From the NCBI GenBank assembly GCA_023955635.1, contig JAMXHR010000011.1, forward strand, positions 124,001-188,000: DNA of 64,000 nucleotides. The letters run 5' to 3'. The notes under the pieces were generated by a model. The model worked only from the letters and a program-made list of their open reading frames with translations. It was not told the DNA's origin and did not search any database. Each line of letters begins with the position of its first letter. Within the stretch, counting starts at the first letter, position 1. The translations under genes and the position numbers were made by a program. Positions 18,871 to 28,551 of the stretch are shown here, piece after piece. The DNA comes from Methanosarcina sp. ERenArc_MAG2. GTDB lineage: Archaea > Halobacteriota > Methanosarcinia > Methanosarcinales > Methanosarcinaceae.

Positions 18871-19735
18871 TTAAAAAATTCCCCCACGTAACTCATATAA
18901 AAAATCATGCAATTTGAAGATGAACTCATTATAAAAGTTCTTGTTTCCTGGGCGGAACTAATATTAAAAAATAAGTATAGTTAAGAATTGGTAGTACAAA
19001 GAATGAGTAGCTGTTAGATCAGCAAAACAAACGCTTTTACATTGCTCGTGCTGATCTGCGATTTCCTTTTTGATTATGTTTTCCAGCAACTGACTAAGAG
19101 CTGAAACATAGAAGAGGGTATGGATGAAAACTCTATTTTTTTCCAGCCCCTCAGGGATTCGTAAAAATTTATATATATGAGGAGAGCAGCTGCCCATCAA
19201 CAAAAAATGAAATTGTAATTAAAATAAAGGGCTGTATAGTATCAGGATTTTGATTTTTGACATTTTTTATTTTTCCGAAAGATCTGCCTGATGAAATTCA
19301 TTTTATGTAAAAAAATACTGTAATAATTAGTAGAATAAATAGAATTCGGGTTCAAATATTTTTTCAAATTTATTTTTAATGTCCTGATAATTTCCTCGAG
19401 TCATTACAGCTTAATTTTTTGCAGTTTTTCAAATAGTTATAATTCTTAATTTTTTTGTATTTTCAAAAGTCTGAAAAATTGCATATCTAGACGGCTAAAA
19501 CTTGAACTTAAGAATAAAAGAAATCAGGTAACTATTCAGTTTGCCAAAAATCAGTTGATTGATGTCGATTTGGCGTAATAAATACGTATGATTACTAACT
19601 GACGAAAAAAGGAAAAGTTGGAAAAAGGATGGAAAAGGATCTAAAAGACAAAAATTAGAAAGTAAATATATGAAAGCAACTTGTCCGTGTAAAACAGAAA
19701 TAAAAAGTAAAGAATAGGTTTCCAGAAACCTGGGA
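18871..19735. other. Gene-poor stretch with possible transposase remnant
   Basis: The minus strand at 18964-19203 has 79 open codons containing RIPEGLEKNRVFIHTLFYVSA-type sequence. This vaguely resembles C-terminal parts of IS1634/IS4-type transposases, but I cannot assign it firmly. The remaining bases are strongly AT-rich, with no supported gene. Confidence 0.3.
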
Positions 19736-19978
19736 TTATACAGCCTCAAAAATCTTGAAAAGGACAATCCATGCAAAAGTGAATAATAAAGGCAGGAGTG
19801 CAAGGTTTAACGAGCAATCGAGGGTTTTATTCCACTTTTCAGATGCTGAAAGAACCTCTTTTAAAGACAGAAGGGCTATGAGTCCGATAACTATTGAAAA
19901 CCCATACTGAGGAAGTCCAGGGATTGTAATCATGGAAATCGCACTCGAAGAGATTGCGCTTGATGAGAGAATGCTCAA
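19736..19978 (-). CDS. Small membrane protein, paralog of the protein at 4564-4836
   Basis: This 80-residue protein of unknown function has two hydrophobic segments (YGFSIVIGLIALLSLKE and LALLPLLFTFAWIVLFKI) separated by a short charged loop. The pattern GLIxLLxxKExLxxS and the general layout match the protein at 4564-4836. Translation probably starts at TTG 19978, which aligns with the ATG of the paralog when the upstream ggggg blocks are aligned. It is convergent with nothing nearby and divergent from the secreted-protein genes. Confidence 0.6.
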   Translation of the reverse strand: MSILSSSAISSSAISMITIPGLPQYGFSIVIGLIALLSLKEVLSASEKWNKTLDCSLNLALLPLLFTFAWIVLFKIFEAV

Positions 19979-20572
19979 TAGTATAGTAATGCCCCCATAA
20001 AATACAGGAAACTTATTTAATTTATTGAAAGATTATGTATATAAAAGAACTACTGAGTATAAAAAATTTTCTTTAGATACTAAATGACTGGTAGATAATA
20101 TCAATAGAATAAGTTGTAAGAAATGGAATAAAAAAATCGTATTAACACGCAAAAATCAGCTATATAATGCTTTTTTACAAAGATTGAGAGATATTTAAGT
20201 GATAGAAATATCCTGAAGCCCGCCCTCATATAAAAAATTTAGAAAGTTATATAACATGTAATGGCTATATAAAAATAATTATTAAAAGTGTATGAAAGCA
20301 CAAATAAAAAGTTATCTCTGGGGGCTTAAAATATCCAGTGAGTAGCAACAGTTAAAATATAGTGATGAACTCGAGTATTGAATACAACTTTTATTTTTGC
20401 CATAAAAGCCACAGACTATCAGAAAAATTTATAGTATAGTTATAAAAACAGGTAATCTGACATATTACAGACACAATTTTTAAATAGAGTTGTTCTATGA
20501 AATAATTGTTATTAAATGATTAAAAAATGAGCAAAAAATTATGTAAGATCTGGTTTGAAAGGAGCGACATCC
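19979..20572. other. Long AT-rich upstream region of the secreted-protein genes
   Basis: These 594 very AT-rich bases have several TATA-like stretches (for example aatttatagtatag near 20428). There is no convincing gene. It probably holds the promoter and a long leader of the secreted protein at 20573, and the promoter of the small membrane protein on the minus strand. Confidence 0.45.
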
Positions 20573-21657
20573 GTGCACAAATTAATTAATTTCCGTAAGA
20601 AAGGAAAAGAACTGGCTTTTATGGCCACCTGCCTTTCGATTCTGGTTTTACTTGTAATTTCTCCTGCAGCTGCATCTGTTAACAACTGGGAATTTTCCCC
20701 TCAAGAACCTGTTTCTGGAGATACCCTTAGAATAAAAGGGAGTGCATCCCCGGAAGAAAAAATCGATGTGTTCGTAACCTTTGAAAAAACCGTTCCTGTC
20801 TCTGGGGGAGAGTTTGAATATGTTCTTGAAGACGTAAAAATTCCTAGAGGTTTAAATAATCTCTTTAAGGTTGAGGCCAGGGGAGCAAAAACCTCAACGT
20901 GAGAGTAAAAATGATTGTCTGGATAACAAAAAGTTCAGAGGTTTCAGGGGATGTTGTAACTGTATCTCAGTCAAGTGTTCCTCCGGGAACATACAGAATA
21001 AAGATCGACGGGGATGTTAAAGAAGGAGCATCAGACGTGAACCTGAAAATTACAGCTTTTCAGGAGATAGAAGCTGATTCGAACGGAGATTTCAGCTACT
21101 CCTATAATACAAAAGCAGTTCCTTCGGGAGACTTTGAAATAAAAGTGGGGAGCGTATCAAAAAAAGTAACTATTCAGCCTGAGGAAACCTCAGAATCAAC
21201 TTCAGATTCTTCTTCAGCGAATTCGTATCCAGCAAAAACCGAATTATCTCCATCAGCAGAAACTGAGTCTTCTCTTTCGCCAGAGACTGGGTCTTCTCTT
21301 TCGCCAGAGACTAAGCCTTCTCTTTCGCCAGAGACTAAGCCTTCTCTTTCGCCAGAGACTAAGCCTTCTCTTTCGCCAGAGACTAAGCCTTCTCTTTCGC
21401 CAGAGACTGGGTCTTCTCTTTCGCCAGAGACTAAGCCTTCTCTGGAACAAACAGATTCCGAAACCCCAGAAGAAAATAATGATTCTGAAGTATTGACTCC
21501 AGAAAAAAATTCTGAAGGAAAGAATATTCAGGCACAGCCCTCCAGAAAAGACACAAACAAATCGGAATTTCTCCGGTTATTTACAGAAGAATTCTATCTG
21601 CTGGCAGGAGTGGGAGCAGCAATTCTGATTCTGATTATATATTCAAGAAGGAAGTGA
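20573..21657 (+). CDS. Secreted, membrane-anchored surface protein with SLSPETKP repeats, probable assembly frameshift
   Basis: This surface protein of about 361 residues is of unknown function. A positively charged N terminus and the hydrophobic segment LSILVLLVISPAAASV form a signal peptide. Two beta-rich domains follow, then a serine/proline/threonine-rich region with 8-residue repeats (SLSPETKP or SLSPETGS), and a C-terminal membrane anchor (LLAGVGAAILILIIYSRRK). The frame breaks in the A run at 20887-20891, one base short; repair gives FKVEARGAKNLNVRVKM. I prefer GTG 20573, behind ggag, over the TTG at 20555. It precedes another secreted protein by about 100 bp. Confidence 0.72.
21274..21441 (+). 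repeat. Seven tandem 24-bp coding repeats
   Basis: The unit ctttcgccagagactaagcc and its close variants repeat about seven times in frame, encoding SPETKPSL or SPETGSSL octapeptides. Copies are nearly identical at nucleotide level, indicating recent expansion or homogenisation. The long minus-strand frame here is a by-product of the repeat. Confidence 0.9.
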
Positions 21658-21759
21658 AGCAAAAAAAGATCAACTCCGGGGGATGAACCTGCAAGAAATA
21701 TTAATATCATGAGATGGGGCCGGTTAGAAATATTTGATAAATAGGATGGGGGTATATAT

Positions 21760-23970
21760 TTGAAGAAGAGTTTACTGATAATTGCATTAATTGTATTCAT
21801 ATTAACTTCTGCAACAACAATTGCGGGCAACAGCGAAAAAAATGTAAGCCCTATTGGCAATATAAACTTTACCGATAGGGTTGTTTATATTCTGGACCAT
21901 ACCAGCGACCCGACAGAAGGAAATTGGATTACGCTGGGGTACCCATATGAAGAGAGAAGAATCCAGCTTCCACACCCAATAAAACTCACATACTCAGGCC
22001 CTAAATTTAAAGAATATGAGGGGGCTTCAGGGACATTATACAAGGATGAAAATGAAAGCTATACGATAACTTACCCATCAAGTTCTTTTTACCTCACCCA
22101 TCCTGTCTATCTGCCTGGAGAGAAAGTGAACATGTCTTTTCATGGGGATTCCTCTCTCAAAGGAACTGTGGGAATCTATCTTTTTAACATTACATCAGAC
22201 TCCGCATATGGAGTCTTTGATGCTTTCAAGACAGGAGAGGTAGAAAACTTAGACAATCTCTTCAACAGTAATATGGAAGGAAATTATAAAAAATACACTG
22301 CTGTTCTTGGAGAAAATGGAGACTTATTAAATTATGATTTTGGACCGCTCGATTCAGGACAGTACTGTATATTAATGATCCAGGAAAATGAAGACAATAG
22401 CCTGACAGCACTTTCTGCAACAGCATTTGTAGTTGAGGAATATAAGCTACACGTTTCAGCTCCTGCAAGTATAGTAAAAGGGGAAGATTTAGATATAAAT
22501 ATGGCACTTGAGAGTGCCCCAAATGAAAATAACTGCACTTATGGGGCTGTGCTGATAAGGGAAACGGCATATAAAGCGAACATCGAAATCGGCTCTCACG
22601 GCACCAAGAATAGCACTTCAGTAACAGTAAACGATGTAGACCTTATTGATGAATTTGACACCAATTCCTCAAATTCCCTGTCAAAACTTACCATAGATGA
22701 ACTCCAGACAAAAATTCAGACCATAATAGGAGAAGGCAAAGGCTCCATAGCAATAGGAGAAAAAGGCCAAAAAACGCTGTCACTTACAGCTTTTGACCTG
22801 TCTCCAGGCTCTTACTACCTCCTTGCGGGAGCATACAGCCCGGGAAAAGGGCTAGTCGGGCTTACCCAGCTTGAAGTGAAAATTAAATCAAATGGTAGCT
22901 CAGACGATGACGCTGGAGGAGACAATGGAGCTAGAGACAGTGGATCTAATGACAATGGAGCTAGAGACAGTGGATCTAATGACAATGGAGCTAGAGACAG
23001 TGGATCTAATGACAATGGAGCTAGAGACAGTGGATCTAATGACAATGGAGCTAATGACAGTGAATCTGGAGACAATGAATCTAATGACAGTGGATCTAAT
23101 GACAATGGAGCTAATGACAGTGAATCTGGAGACAATGAATCTAATGACAGTGGATCTGGAGACAATGGAGCTAATGACAATGGAGCTAATGACAATGGAT
23201 CTGGAGGAGACGATAACTCCGGAAGCGGGGGGAACGGAGGAAATGGAGGCGGAGTAGGAGGATCTCCTGAACCTGCTAAAAATGTCAAGTCAAAAGAGCT
23301 CTGCCAGCAGTTTATTTCAAATGGCAAACAGATCTGTTTCAAGTTTATAAAGGAAGCAACTTCTGTCGACTATGTGAAATTTAATTCCAAAAAGACGGCA
23401 GGAAAGATTACAACTATTGTTGAGGATCTCAAGGGGAGGTCTTCATTAACACTTTCCGAACCTGCAGATGAAATCTACAAGTACATAAATATCTGGATAG
23501 GAAATGGGGGCTTTCCAAACTCCAAAAATATTGAGGATGCCATTGTAGGGTTCAGAGTAAGCAAAGAGTGGATCACAGAAAATAATATTAATACTGACAC
23601 AATAGTCCTCCAGCATTTCAACGAGAACGATTGGAATTCTCTTCCTACAAAAAAATTGAGTGAAAATGAAGAATATATTTATTTTGAATCTGAAATTCCC
23701 AGTTTTTCCCCGTTTGCAATCACGGCCGAAAAGAATGTAATGGCGATAGAGGAAAAAACAGGAGAAAACCAATCACCTTCTGAGATAATGATAAATGACG
23801 AAATCGGAGCAAAAACTAAGAGTGGCGCTGCTACCCAAGAAAATAAAAAGGTGGGGACTCAAAAAATTACCAATATCTTTGTAGGGTTCATTATAGTCCT
23901 TCTTATGAGTGCGATTATATTTAAGAAAATGAAGAAAATGGGACCTGGAAAAAAGGATTCAGAGCAATAA
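21760..23970 (+). CDS. Large cell-surface protein with PGF-pre-PGF-type domain and Asp/Asn/Gly/Ser repeat linker
   Basis: The 736-residue protein begins with a signal peptide (LLIIALIVFILTSATTIA). Next comes an extracellular region of about 350 residues resembling TIGR04279-type methanogen surface proteins. A low-complexity linker of NDNGARDSGS units (residues about 385-490) ends in a glycine-rich tract. A PGF-pre-PGF-like domain follows (CFKFIKEATSVDYVKF, KYINIWIGNGG, FSPFAITAEK), then a C-terminal helix with a basic tail. It starts at TTG 21760 behind ggatggggg. Many NxS/T sites suggest glycosylation. It may be an envelope component matching the glycan genes around it (inference). Confidence 0.75.
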   Translation: MKKSLLIIALIVFILTSATTIAGNSEKNVSPIGNINFTDRVVYILDHTSDPTEGNWITLGYPYEERRIQLPHPIKLTYSGPKFKEYEGASGTLYKDENESYTITYPSSSFYLTHPVYLPGEKVNMSFHGDSSLKGTVGIYLFNITSDSAYGVFDAFKTGEVENLDNLFNSNMEGNYKKYTAVLGENGDLLNYDFGPLDSGQYCILMIQENEDNSLTALSATAFVVEEYKLHVSAPASIVKGEDLDINMALESAPNENNCTYGAVLIRETAYKANIEIGSHGTKNSTSVTVNDVDLIDEFDTNSSNSLSKLTIDELQTKIQTIIGEGKGSIAIGEKGQKTLSLTAFDLSPGSYYLLAGAYSPGKGLVGLTQLEVKIKSNGSSDDDAGGDNGARDSGSNDNGARDSGSNDNGARDSGSNDNGARDSGSNDNGANDSESGDNESNDSGSNDNGANDSESGDNESNDSGSGDNGANDNGANDNGSGGDDNSGSGGNGGNGGGVGGSPEPAKNVKSKELCQQFISNGKQICFKFIKEATSVDYVKFNSKKTAGKITTIVEDLKGRSSLTLSEPADEIYKYINIWIGNGGFPNSKNIEDAIVGFRVSKEWITENNINTDTIVLQHFNENDWNSLPTKKLSENEEYIYFESEIPSFSPFAITAEKNVMAIEEKTGENQSPSEIMINDEIGAKTKSGAATQENKKVGTQKITNIFVGFIIVLLMSAIIFKKMKKMGPGKKDSEQ
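22921..23205 (+). repeat. Tandem 30-bp and 60-bp coding repeats
   Basis: Four identical 30-bp units (gacaatggagctagagacag plus tggatctaat) are followed by two nearly identical 60-bp units and shorter partial copies. They encode the acidic linker DNGARDSGSN. Near-perfect identity points to recent slippage or recombination, and copy number probably varies between strains. Confidence 0.92.
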
Positions 23971-24100
23971 AAACCTACGTGGTCAATAGAAATGATATTC
24001 TAAAAGATAAAAACAGGTATCATCTAACGGATTTTAGATAGACTGAATAGTTACTTTTATTTAACAAATAAGGAAACAAAGTATCTTTTCAAGCCGCATG

Positions 24101-24137
24101 AGAAGGCTGTTTAGCTAAGAGAACAGCCTTCTTTTCT
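24101..24137. terminator. Strong hairpin terminator between convergent genes
   Basis: An 11-bp perfect stem (agaaggctgtt with aacagccttct) has a 10-base loop and is followed by ttttct. It lies between the surface-protein gene and the convergent epimerase. A second hairpin (aagcc/ggctt with a T tail) overlaps the end of the epimerase at about 24157-24180. Confidence 0.7.
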
Positions 24138-24164
24138 ACACAAGTAAACAGCCCTTAAAGCCGT

Positions 24165-25061
24165 TTAAATAAGGCTTTTTAACCCGTCCTGCAGCTCGAT
24201 CTCTCCTTTCCACCACCCGGAAATTTTTGAAACATCTGCCTTTGAGTCCCGAACATCGCCTGCTCTTGGCGCGGCGTACACTATCCTGTTGGAAGAGCCA
24301 GTCAACTTAATAATATTTTCGGCAAGTTCCACAACCGTCACGCTTTTTCCCATCGCCACGTTAAAAACTTGTCCGTCGCCATGATCAAGAGCTGCGACAT
24401 TTGCCCTTACCACATCTTTGATATGCACGAAGTCCCTGCTTTGAAGTCCGTCCCCGTAGATAATAAGATCTTTTCCTGCCTTTGCTCTTTCCAGGAAAAT
24501 GGGGATTACAGCTGCATATGGGGATTTTGGGTCCTGCCTGGGGCCATAGACATTGAAGTAGCGTAGGCAGGTAGTTTGAAGCCCATGACTCTCATAAAAC
24601 ATTCTTGCCAGGTATTCCCCGTCGAGTTTGGAAATAGCATAAGGAGAAGTCGGTTCAGGATACATATCTTCGCGCTTTGGAAGAACCGGATTATTTCCGT
24701 AAATAGCAGCCGAAGATGCAGTCACAAATTTATCGACCCCTGCTTTAACGCAGGCCTGTAGTACATTAAGAGTCCCAAGAGTGTTAACCCGAAAAGCCTC
24801 AGCAGGCCTTTCACAGCTGAGAGGTACGGATACAAGGGCAGCTTCATGAAAAACACAATCCATGCCCGAAACCACTTTTTCGACTAAGTTAGAATCACAG
24901 ATATCTCCCTGAATGAACTCGATGTTTTTGTACTGCGGAACATTTCTGAGGAAACCTGTGGCAAGATTATCCAGGATCCTGACAGTGTGCCCTGCTTCTG
25001 CAAAATATTCAGCTATGTGGGAGCCTATAAAACCTGCTCCCCCTGTAACCAACACTTTCAT
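24165..25061 (-). CDS. NAD-dependent UDP-sugar 4-epimerase
   Basis: An intact 298-residue extended SDR enzyme: VLVTGGAGFIGSHIAEYF at the N terminus, SSAAIYG, the catalytic SPYAISK, RYFNVYGPRQDP, and DGLQSRDFVHIKDVV. The sequence resembles UDP-glucose/UDP-GlcNAc 4-epimerases of the GalE/WbpP group. It is a distant paralog of the epimerase at 710-1659. It probably supplies a galacto-configured UDP sugar, and it closes the polysaccharide region on the right. Starts at ATG 25061. The exact substrate (glucose or N-acetylglucosamine) is not decidable by eye. Confidence 0.88.
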   Translation of the reverse strand: MKVLVTGGAGFIGSHIAEYFAEAGHTVRILDNLATGFLRNVPQYKNIEFIQGDICDSNLVEKVVSGMDCVFHEAALVSVPLSCERPAEAFRVNTLGTLNVLQACVKAGVDKFVTASSAAIYGNNPVLPKREDMYPEPTSPYAISKLDGEYLARMFYESHGLQTTCLRYFNVYGPRQDPKSPYAAVIPIFLERAKAGKDLIIYGDGLQSRDFVHIKDVVRANVAALDHGDGQVFNVAMGKSVTVVELAENIIKLTGSSNRIVYAAPRAGDVRDSKADVSKISGWWKGEIELQDGLKSLI

Positions 25062-25528
25062 GCTTGCAGAAAAGGGAAAAGTACAAAATAAAATTTTCTA
25101 TGCGCGCCCAGATATTTCTGAGATCGAGCTAAAATTTTTGTGAAATACGCGAAAAATGGCTCACATCGTAAAAGGCTTTTCAAAAAAGGGAAAAATTTTT
25201 CATATAAAGAAGTCTTATTAATAAAGGGGAATCAAAAAAATTGAGGAATTAAGGGTATTTCTCAGAAAAAAGAGAAACTGATAAAAGAGAGTATGCAATA
25301 CCCGAAATTGGAATTTTGAAACCAAAAAATCGTACAAGAAGAGACTAGTTTAAAAATGGAAAGGCTTTTTCTTCCTTATTTTCCTGCAACAGGACCACCT
25401 GAAAGGATCCCGGCTTGGATAAAATAAAAAAGCAGGTTAACGGAAGGCTTACATAAGTATAAATTCAAAGAGGATATAATATAAAAAAATTTTATCAGTA
25501 ATGAAAGTGGCCGGAAATAGTTTTATTA
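25062..25528. other. Intergenic region between divergent genes
   Basis: These 467 bases, purine-rich on the plus strand, hold the divergent promoters of the epimerase and the DUF1616 gene. A tataatataaaaa-like stretch at about 25476-25490, some 50 bp before the DUF1616 start, is a plausible TATA element. No gene was found. Confidence 0.45.
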
Positions 25529-26425
25529 GTGGTAAAAATGGTCGAAACTAGACAACTTCCTCTGGACCTGCTGCTTGTTGCAGGTTTTGTGTTTCTTACT
25601 GACGTCCTTGTGCTCGTGCCCGTACTTAATGGCAGTTTCCTGCGCACAGGTTTGGGAATTGTTCTAGTGCTTTTCTTGCCAGGTTACGCCCTAACTGGAG
25701 CTATTTTTCCGGCAAAAAAAGATATTGAAGGAATTGAGAGAGTCGCGCTATCTTTCGGACTGAGTATTGCAGTCGTCCCGATAATGGGACTCGGCCTAAA
25801 CTATACTACCTGGGGAATCAAGGAGATCCCTCTGCTAACGGTACTTTCGGTTTTTACTCTCCTGACATGCGCAGTTGCATACTACAGAAGGAGTCTGCTG
25901 CCTGAAGCCAAAGTTTTTGGAGTTTCATTCAAAGCGTTTTTCCTTAGCATGAATGCTGAAATTCTTGAAAAGCCCGAATCAAAAATCGAGAAAATTCTCG
26001 CACTTCTTCTTATTTTTTTGACACTGGTTTCTGTGGGCAGCCTTGCCTACATAATAGAAAACCCTAAAGAAGGAGAGCATTTTACCGAATATTACATTCT
26101 TGGAGCTAATAGGATAACCGAAAACTATACTACAGAATTTGTGCAGGGAGAAAAAGGGACGGTCAGTGTAGGGATCGTAAACCATGAGTATAGGCCCGTA
26201 GATTATACAATGGAAGTAAGGCTTGAAAACAATTCTCTGCCTCTTCCGGAAAATCAGAGAAGTATAAGCCTTGAACATAATATGTCCTGGGAAGAGCCGA
26301 TTACTTTTACGCCACCTTTCGAAGGAAAGAACATGAAGCTAGAGTTTCTGCTCTTTAATGAAACCGAAAAGACCGTGCCTTACAGAAACCTCCATCTCTG
26401 GATTAATGTTACCGAGGAGGCTTGA
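25529..26425 (+). CDS. DUF1616 membrane protein
   Basis: A 298-residue membrane protein of unknown function. Four hydrophobic segments occupy the first 130 residues, including TGLGIVLVLFLPGYALTGAIF with the family PGY motif and the start of a mature-like region near IFPAKKDIEGIERVALSFGLS. A further helix near residue 155-170 is followed by an extracellular domain (YYILGANRITENYTTEF) with NxT sites. It starts at GTG 25529, or possibly ATG 25538. The stop precedes the CPBP protease start by 2 bp, suggesting co-expression. A broken C-terminal copy lies at 18617-18691. Confidence 0.82.
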   Translation: MVKMVETRQLPLDLLLVAGFVFLTDVLVLVPVLNGSFLRTGLGIVLVLFLPGYALTGAIFPAKKDIEGIERVALSFGLSIAVVPIMGLGLNYTTWGIKEIPLLTVLSVFTLLTCAVAYYRRSLLPEAKVFGVSFKAFFLSMNAEILEKPESKIEKILALLLIFLTLVSVGSLAYIIENPKEGEHFTEYYILGANRITENYTTEFVQGEKGTVSVGIVNHEYRPVDYTMEVRLENNSLPLPENQRSISLEHNMSWEEPITFTPPFEGKNMKLEFLLFNETEKTVPYRNLHLWINVTEEA

Positions 26426-26427
26426 GA

Positions 26428-27301
26428 ATGGCAATTCCTGATTTTCCACATTCAGAGCTTGAAGCAGGACAGGTCTCTTTGCCGGAGCTCGGGGAAATGT
26501 TTAAAATGCGAACTGAAGAAAAAACCGGATTCCTGAAAAAAATTTTTTATGCAGGAATCCCTGTAATTGCAATTACTTTTGCCGAACTGTTGATTTTCGG
26601 AGGAAGGTTGAAAGAAGCCTCAATAGCTTATACCCTGCTTCTCCTGGCCCTTTCATTTTCAATAGTGGTTACAAAAAAATATGAGATACGAAAAGTCTAC
26701 CAGGCACTTCTGCTTCTGACAATTTTCAGACTGGTAAACTTTTCGATGCCAATTTTTTTCGATATAAATATTTACTCATTCATATTCGTCTATGCGCCTC
26801 TGGCAATTCCGGCAATGATTGCTACCATTCATCAAAGAGTTGTATATGAGAAAAAAGAGATACGCTCAGGAAGATATGGATGTATCTTCCTTTCTCTGTC
26901 CTTACAGGCCTGGCCTTTGCGGAAGCAGAATATATATTGATAGGGACCAGAGAACTTATCCCGGATCTCTCATTGGAAAACTTGCTGATACTCATAGTCA
27001 TAATGGTGTTTATTGTTGGGCTAGTAGAGGAACTTGTCTTCCGGTCAATCCTCCAGACGAGAATGGAAGAGTTCTTGGGGCCAGCTGGGGGAATTTTCAT
27101 CTCGAGTCTTCTTTTCGGAGTAATGCATTCCAGCTACGGCACTCCCTATGAAATGGCATACACCTTTCTTGTAGGGGCTTTCTCGGATACTTATTTTATA
27201 GAACCCGAAGCCTTCCCCTTGTGATAATGATTCACGGCTCGATAAATGTGTTTTTGTTCGGGATAATCCCTCATTTAGGCCCCGGACTAGGACTGTTATA
27301 A
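26428..27301 (+). CDS. CPBP-family intramembrane metalloprotease, two probable assembly frameshifts
   Basis: After repair this is a multi-helix membrane protein of about 291 residues with the CPBP (CAAX protease/bacteriocin-processing) motifs: VEELVFRSILQTRM (EExxxR), FGVMHSS (FxxxH) and MIHGSINVFLFG. These residues bind the catalytic metal in related proteases. The frame breaks in the A run at 26851-26856 and at the GG at 27185-27186, each one base short. A strong gaggagg site 7 bp before ATG 26428 fixes the start. It is coupled to DUF1616 upstream, so the two may act together at the membrane (inference). Confidence 0.8.
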
Positions 27302-27709
27302 AGAAATTTAAAATTGTTGTAAACATCACAACGCATAAATTAAAGAAGTATGTTGGCTGCCGTGTCTGGATTAATTAAAAATGATATTTAAATTGAAAAT
27401 ATCACTAGCCGATGAATCCAGAGAAATTATATTAAACATTTTGAGGCTGATTACAGGAAAAATAAGTTGGGTGTGACAACACAGAAAAAAGTCTATAGAA
27501 GTAGTGAACCCTATCTGAGCATAAGTGAAGTAAAAACTCAGTTCTGCTTGCTATAATCTCAATAGGCACCGGATTTCTATCAATCCAGAGGAGAAGATAA
27601 AAGACTTGCCATTTTTCCAAGGAGAACCAGAAATTATATAGTAGATTATCTTTAAAGAAGGCTGTAGTCCTTTGTGAACGTAATTTCACGTTTTTCCGGA
27701 GAAAAATTT
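27302..27709. other. Intergenic region
   Basis: These 408 bases hold no supported gene. An 85-codon minus-strand open stretch (27432-27689) shows no family pattern I recognise and no ribosome-binding site, and is probably chance. A TATA-like aattatatagtag near 27634, about 75 bp before the next start, may serve the DUF1624 gene. Confidence 0.4.
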
Positions 27710-28473
27710 ATGGCCAGGCATGCAAATCGCTTCTGGGAGATTGATTGTCTGCGAGGATTTGCTGTCTTTATTATGCTCCTGTACCACTTTCTTTATGATC
27801 TCGACTTTTTCGAGCTTGCAGACATTCAACTCAGGTCCGGCTCCATTCTATATGCAGGCAGATTCTCAGCTTCCCTTTTCATCCTTATCTCTGGAACTTC
27901 CCTCTCAATAAGTCATTCAAGAGCCCTTGATAAAGAGTTCGACGGAAACGGAGCAGAAAATTTTTGAAATACCTTAAAAGAGGGTTCAAACTCTATTTCA
28001 TGGGGCTTTTGCTCACAGGTATAACCTGGATCTTTTTACCTGAAGAGTATATTATTTTCGGAATTCTGCATTTTTTTGGAGTTTCGGCAGTGCTTGTATA
28101 TCCTTTCCTGAAATATGGAAAAGGAAACCTATTCTTCAGCCTGTTATTTGGCTTTTCGGGACTCTATCTCAGGCAGAGAACTTTTGAATTTTCCAGTTTG
28201 CTCTGGCTGGGCTTTACTCCCGAAAATTTCAGGACGATGGATTACTTCCCTCTATTTCCCTGGTTTGGGGTACTGCTTGCAGGAGTTTTCCTCGGAAATT
28301 TTCTATATACAGGAGGAAAAAGGCAATTTGAAATTCCCTATATTGGAAAAAACCCTATCTTCAGGTTATTTTCCAGCGTAGGGCAAAATTCTCTGGTCAT
28401 ATATTTTATTCACCAACCACTCTTTCTCGGGCTTCTCTTCCTGAGCGGACTGATTGACTCGGGAATGTTATGA
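27710..28473 (+). CDS. DUF1624 / heparan-alpha-glucosaminide N-acetyltransferase-like membrane protein, probable assembly frameshift
   Basis: A membrane protein of about 254 residues with the family signature RFWEIDCLRGFAVFIMLLYH followed by DLDFF, a second-helix segment ILISGTSLSISHSRAL, and a C-terminal FIHQPLFLG. Relatives acetylate glucosamine residues across a membrane. The frame breaks in the T run at 27961-27965; one more T gives the join ENFLKYLKRGFK. ATG 27710, with ccggaga upstream, is preferred over GTG 27674. It may modify surface or membrane sugars; its substrate is unknown. Confidence 0.78.
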
Positions 28474-28551
28474 AAACACTTAAAAAATAGATATAAATAT
28501 ATTCGAGGCAATTTTAGAGAAGATTTGGAGAAAGTACTGTGGGGAAGTAAG

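Noticed and set aside
18964..19203. 79-codon minus-strand frame as a real gene
   Set aside because: Only a vague likeness to transposase C termini, no ribosome-binding site, and location in a region of decayed genes; kept as a note in the regional entry.
21253..23342. Long minus-strand and alternate-frame open stretches over the surface-protein repeats
   Set aside because: They are by-products of tandem repeats whose unit length is a multiple of three (low-complexity WRKRR or SLDPLSLAP strings) and have no ribosome-binding site.
27432..27689. 85-codon minus-strand frame in the gap before the DUF1624 gene
   Set aside because: No family resemblance, no ribosome-binding site, biased composition; likely chance in AT-rich DNA.
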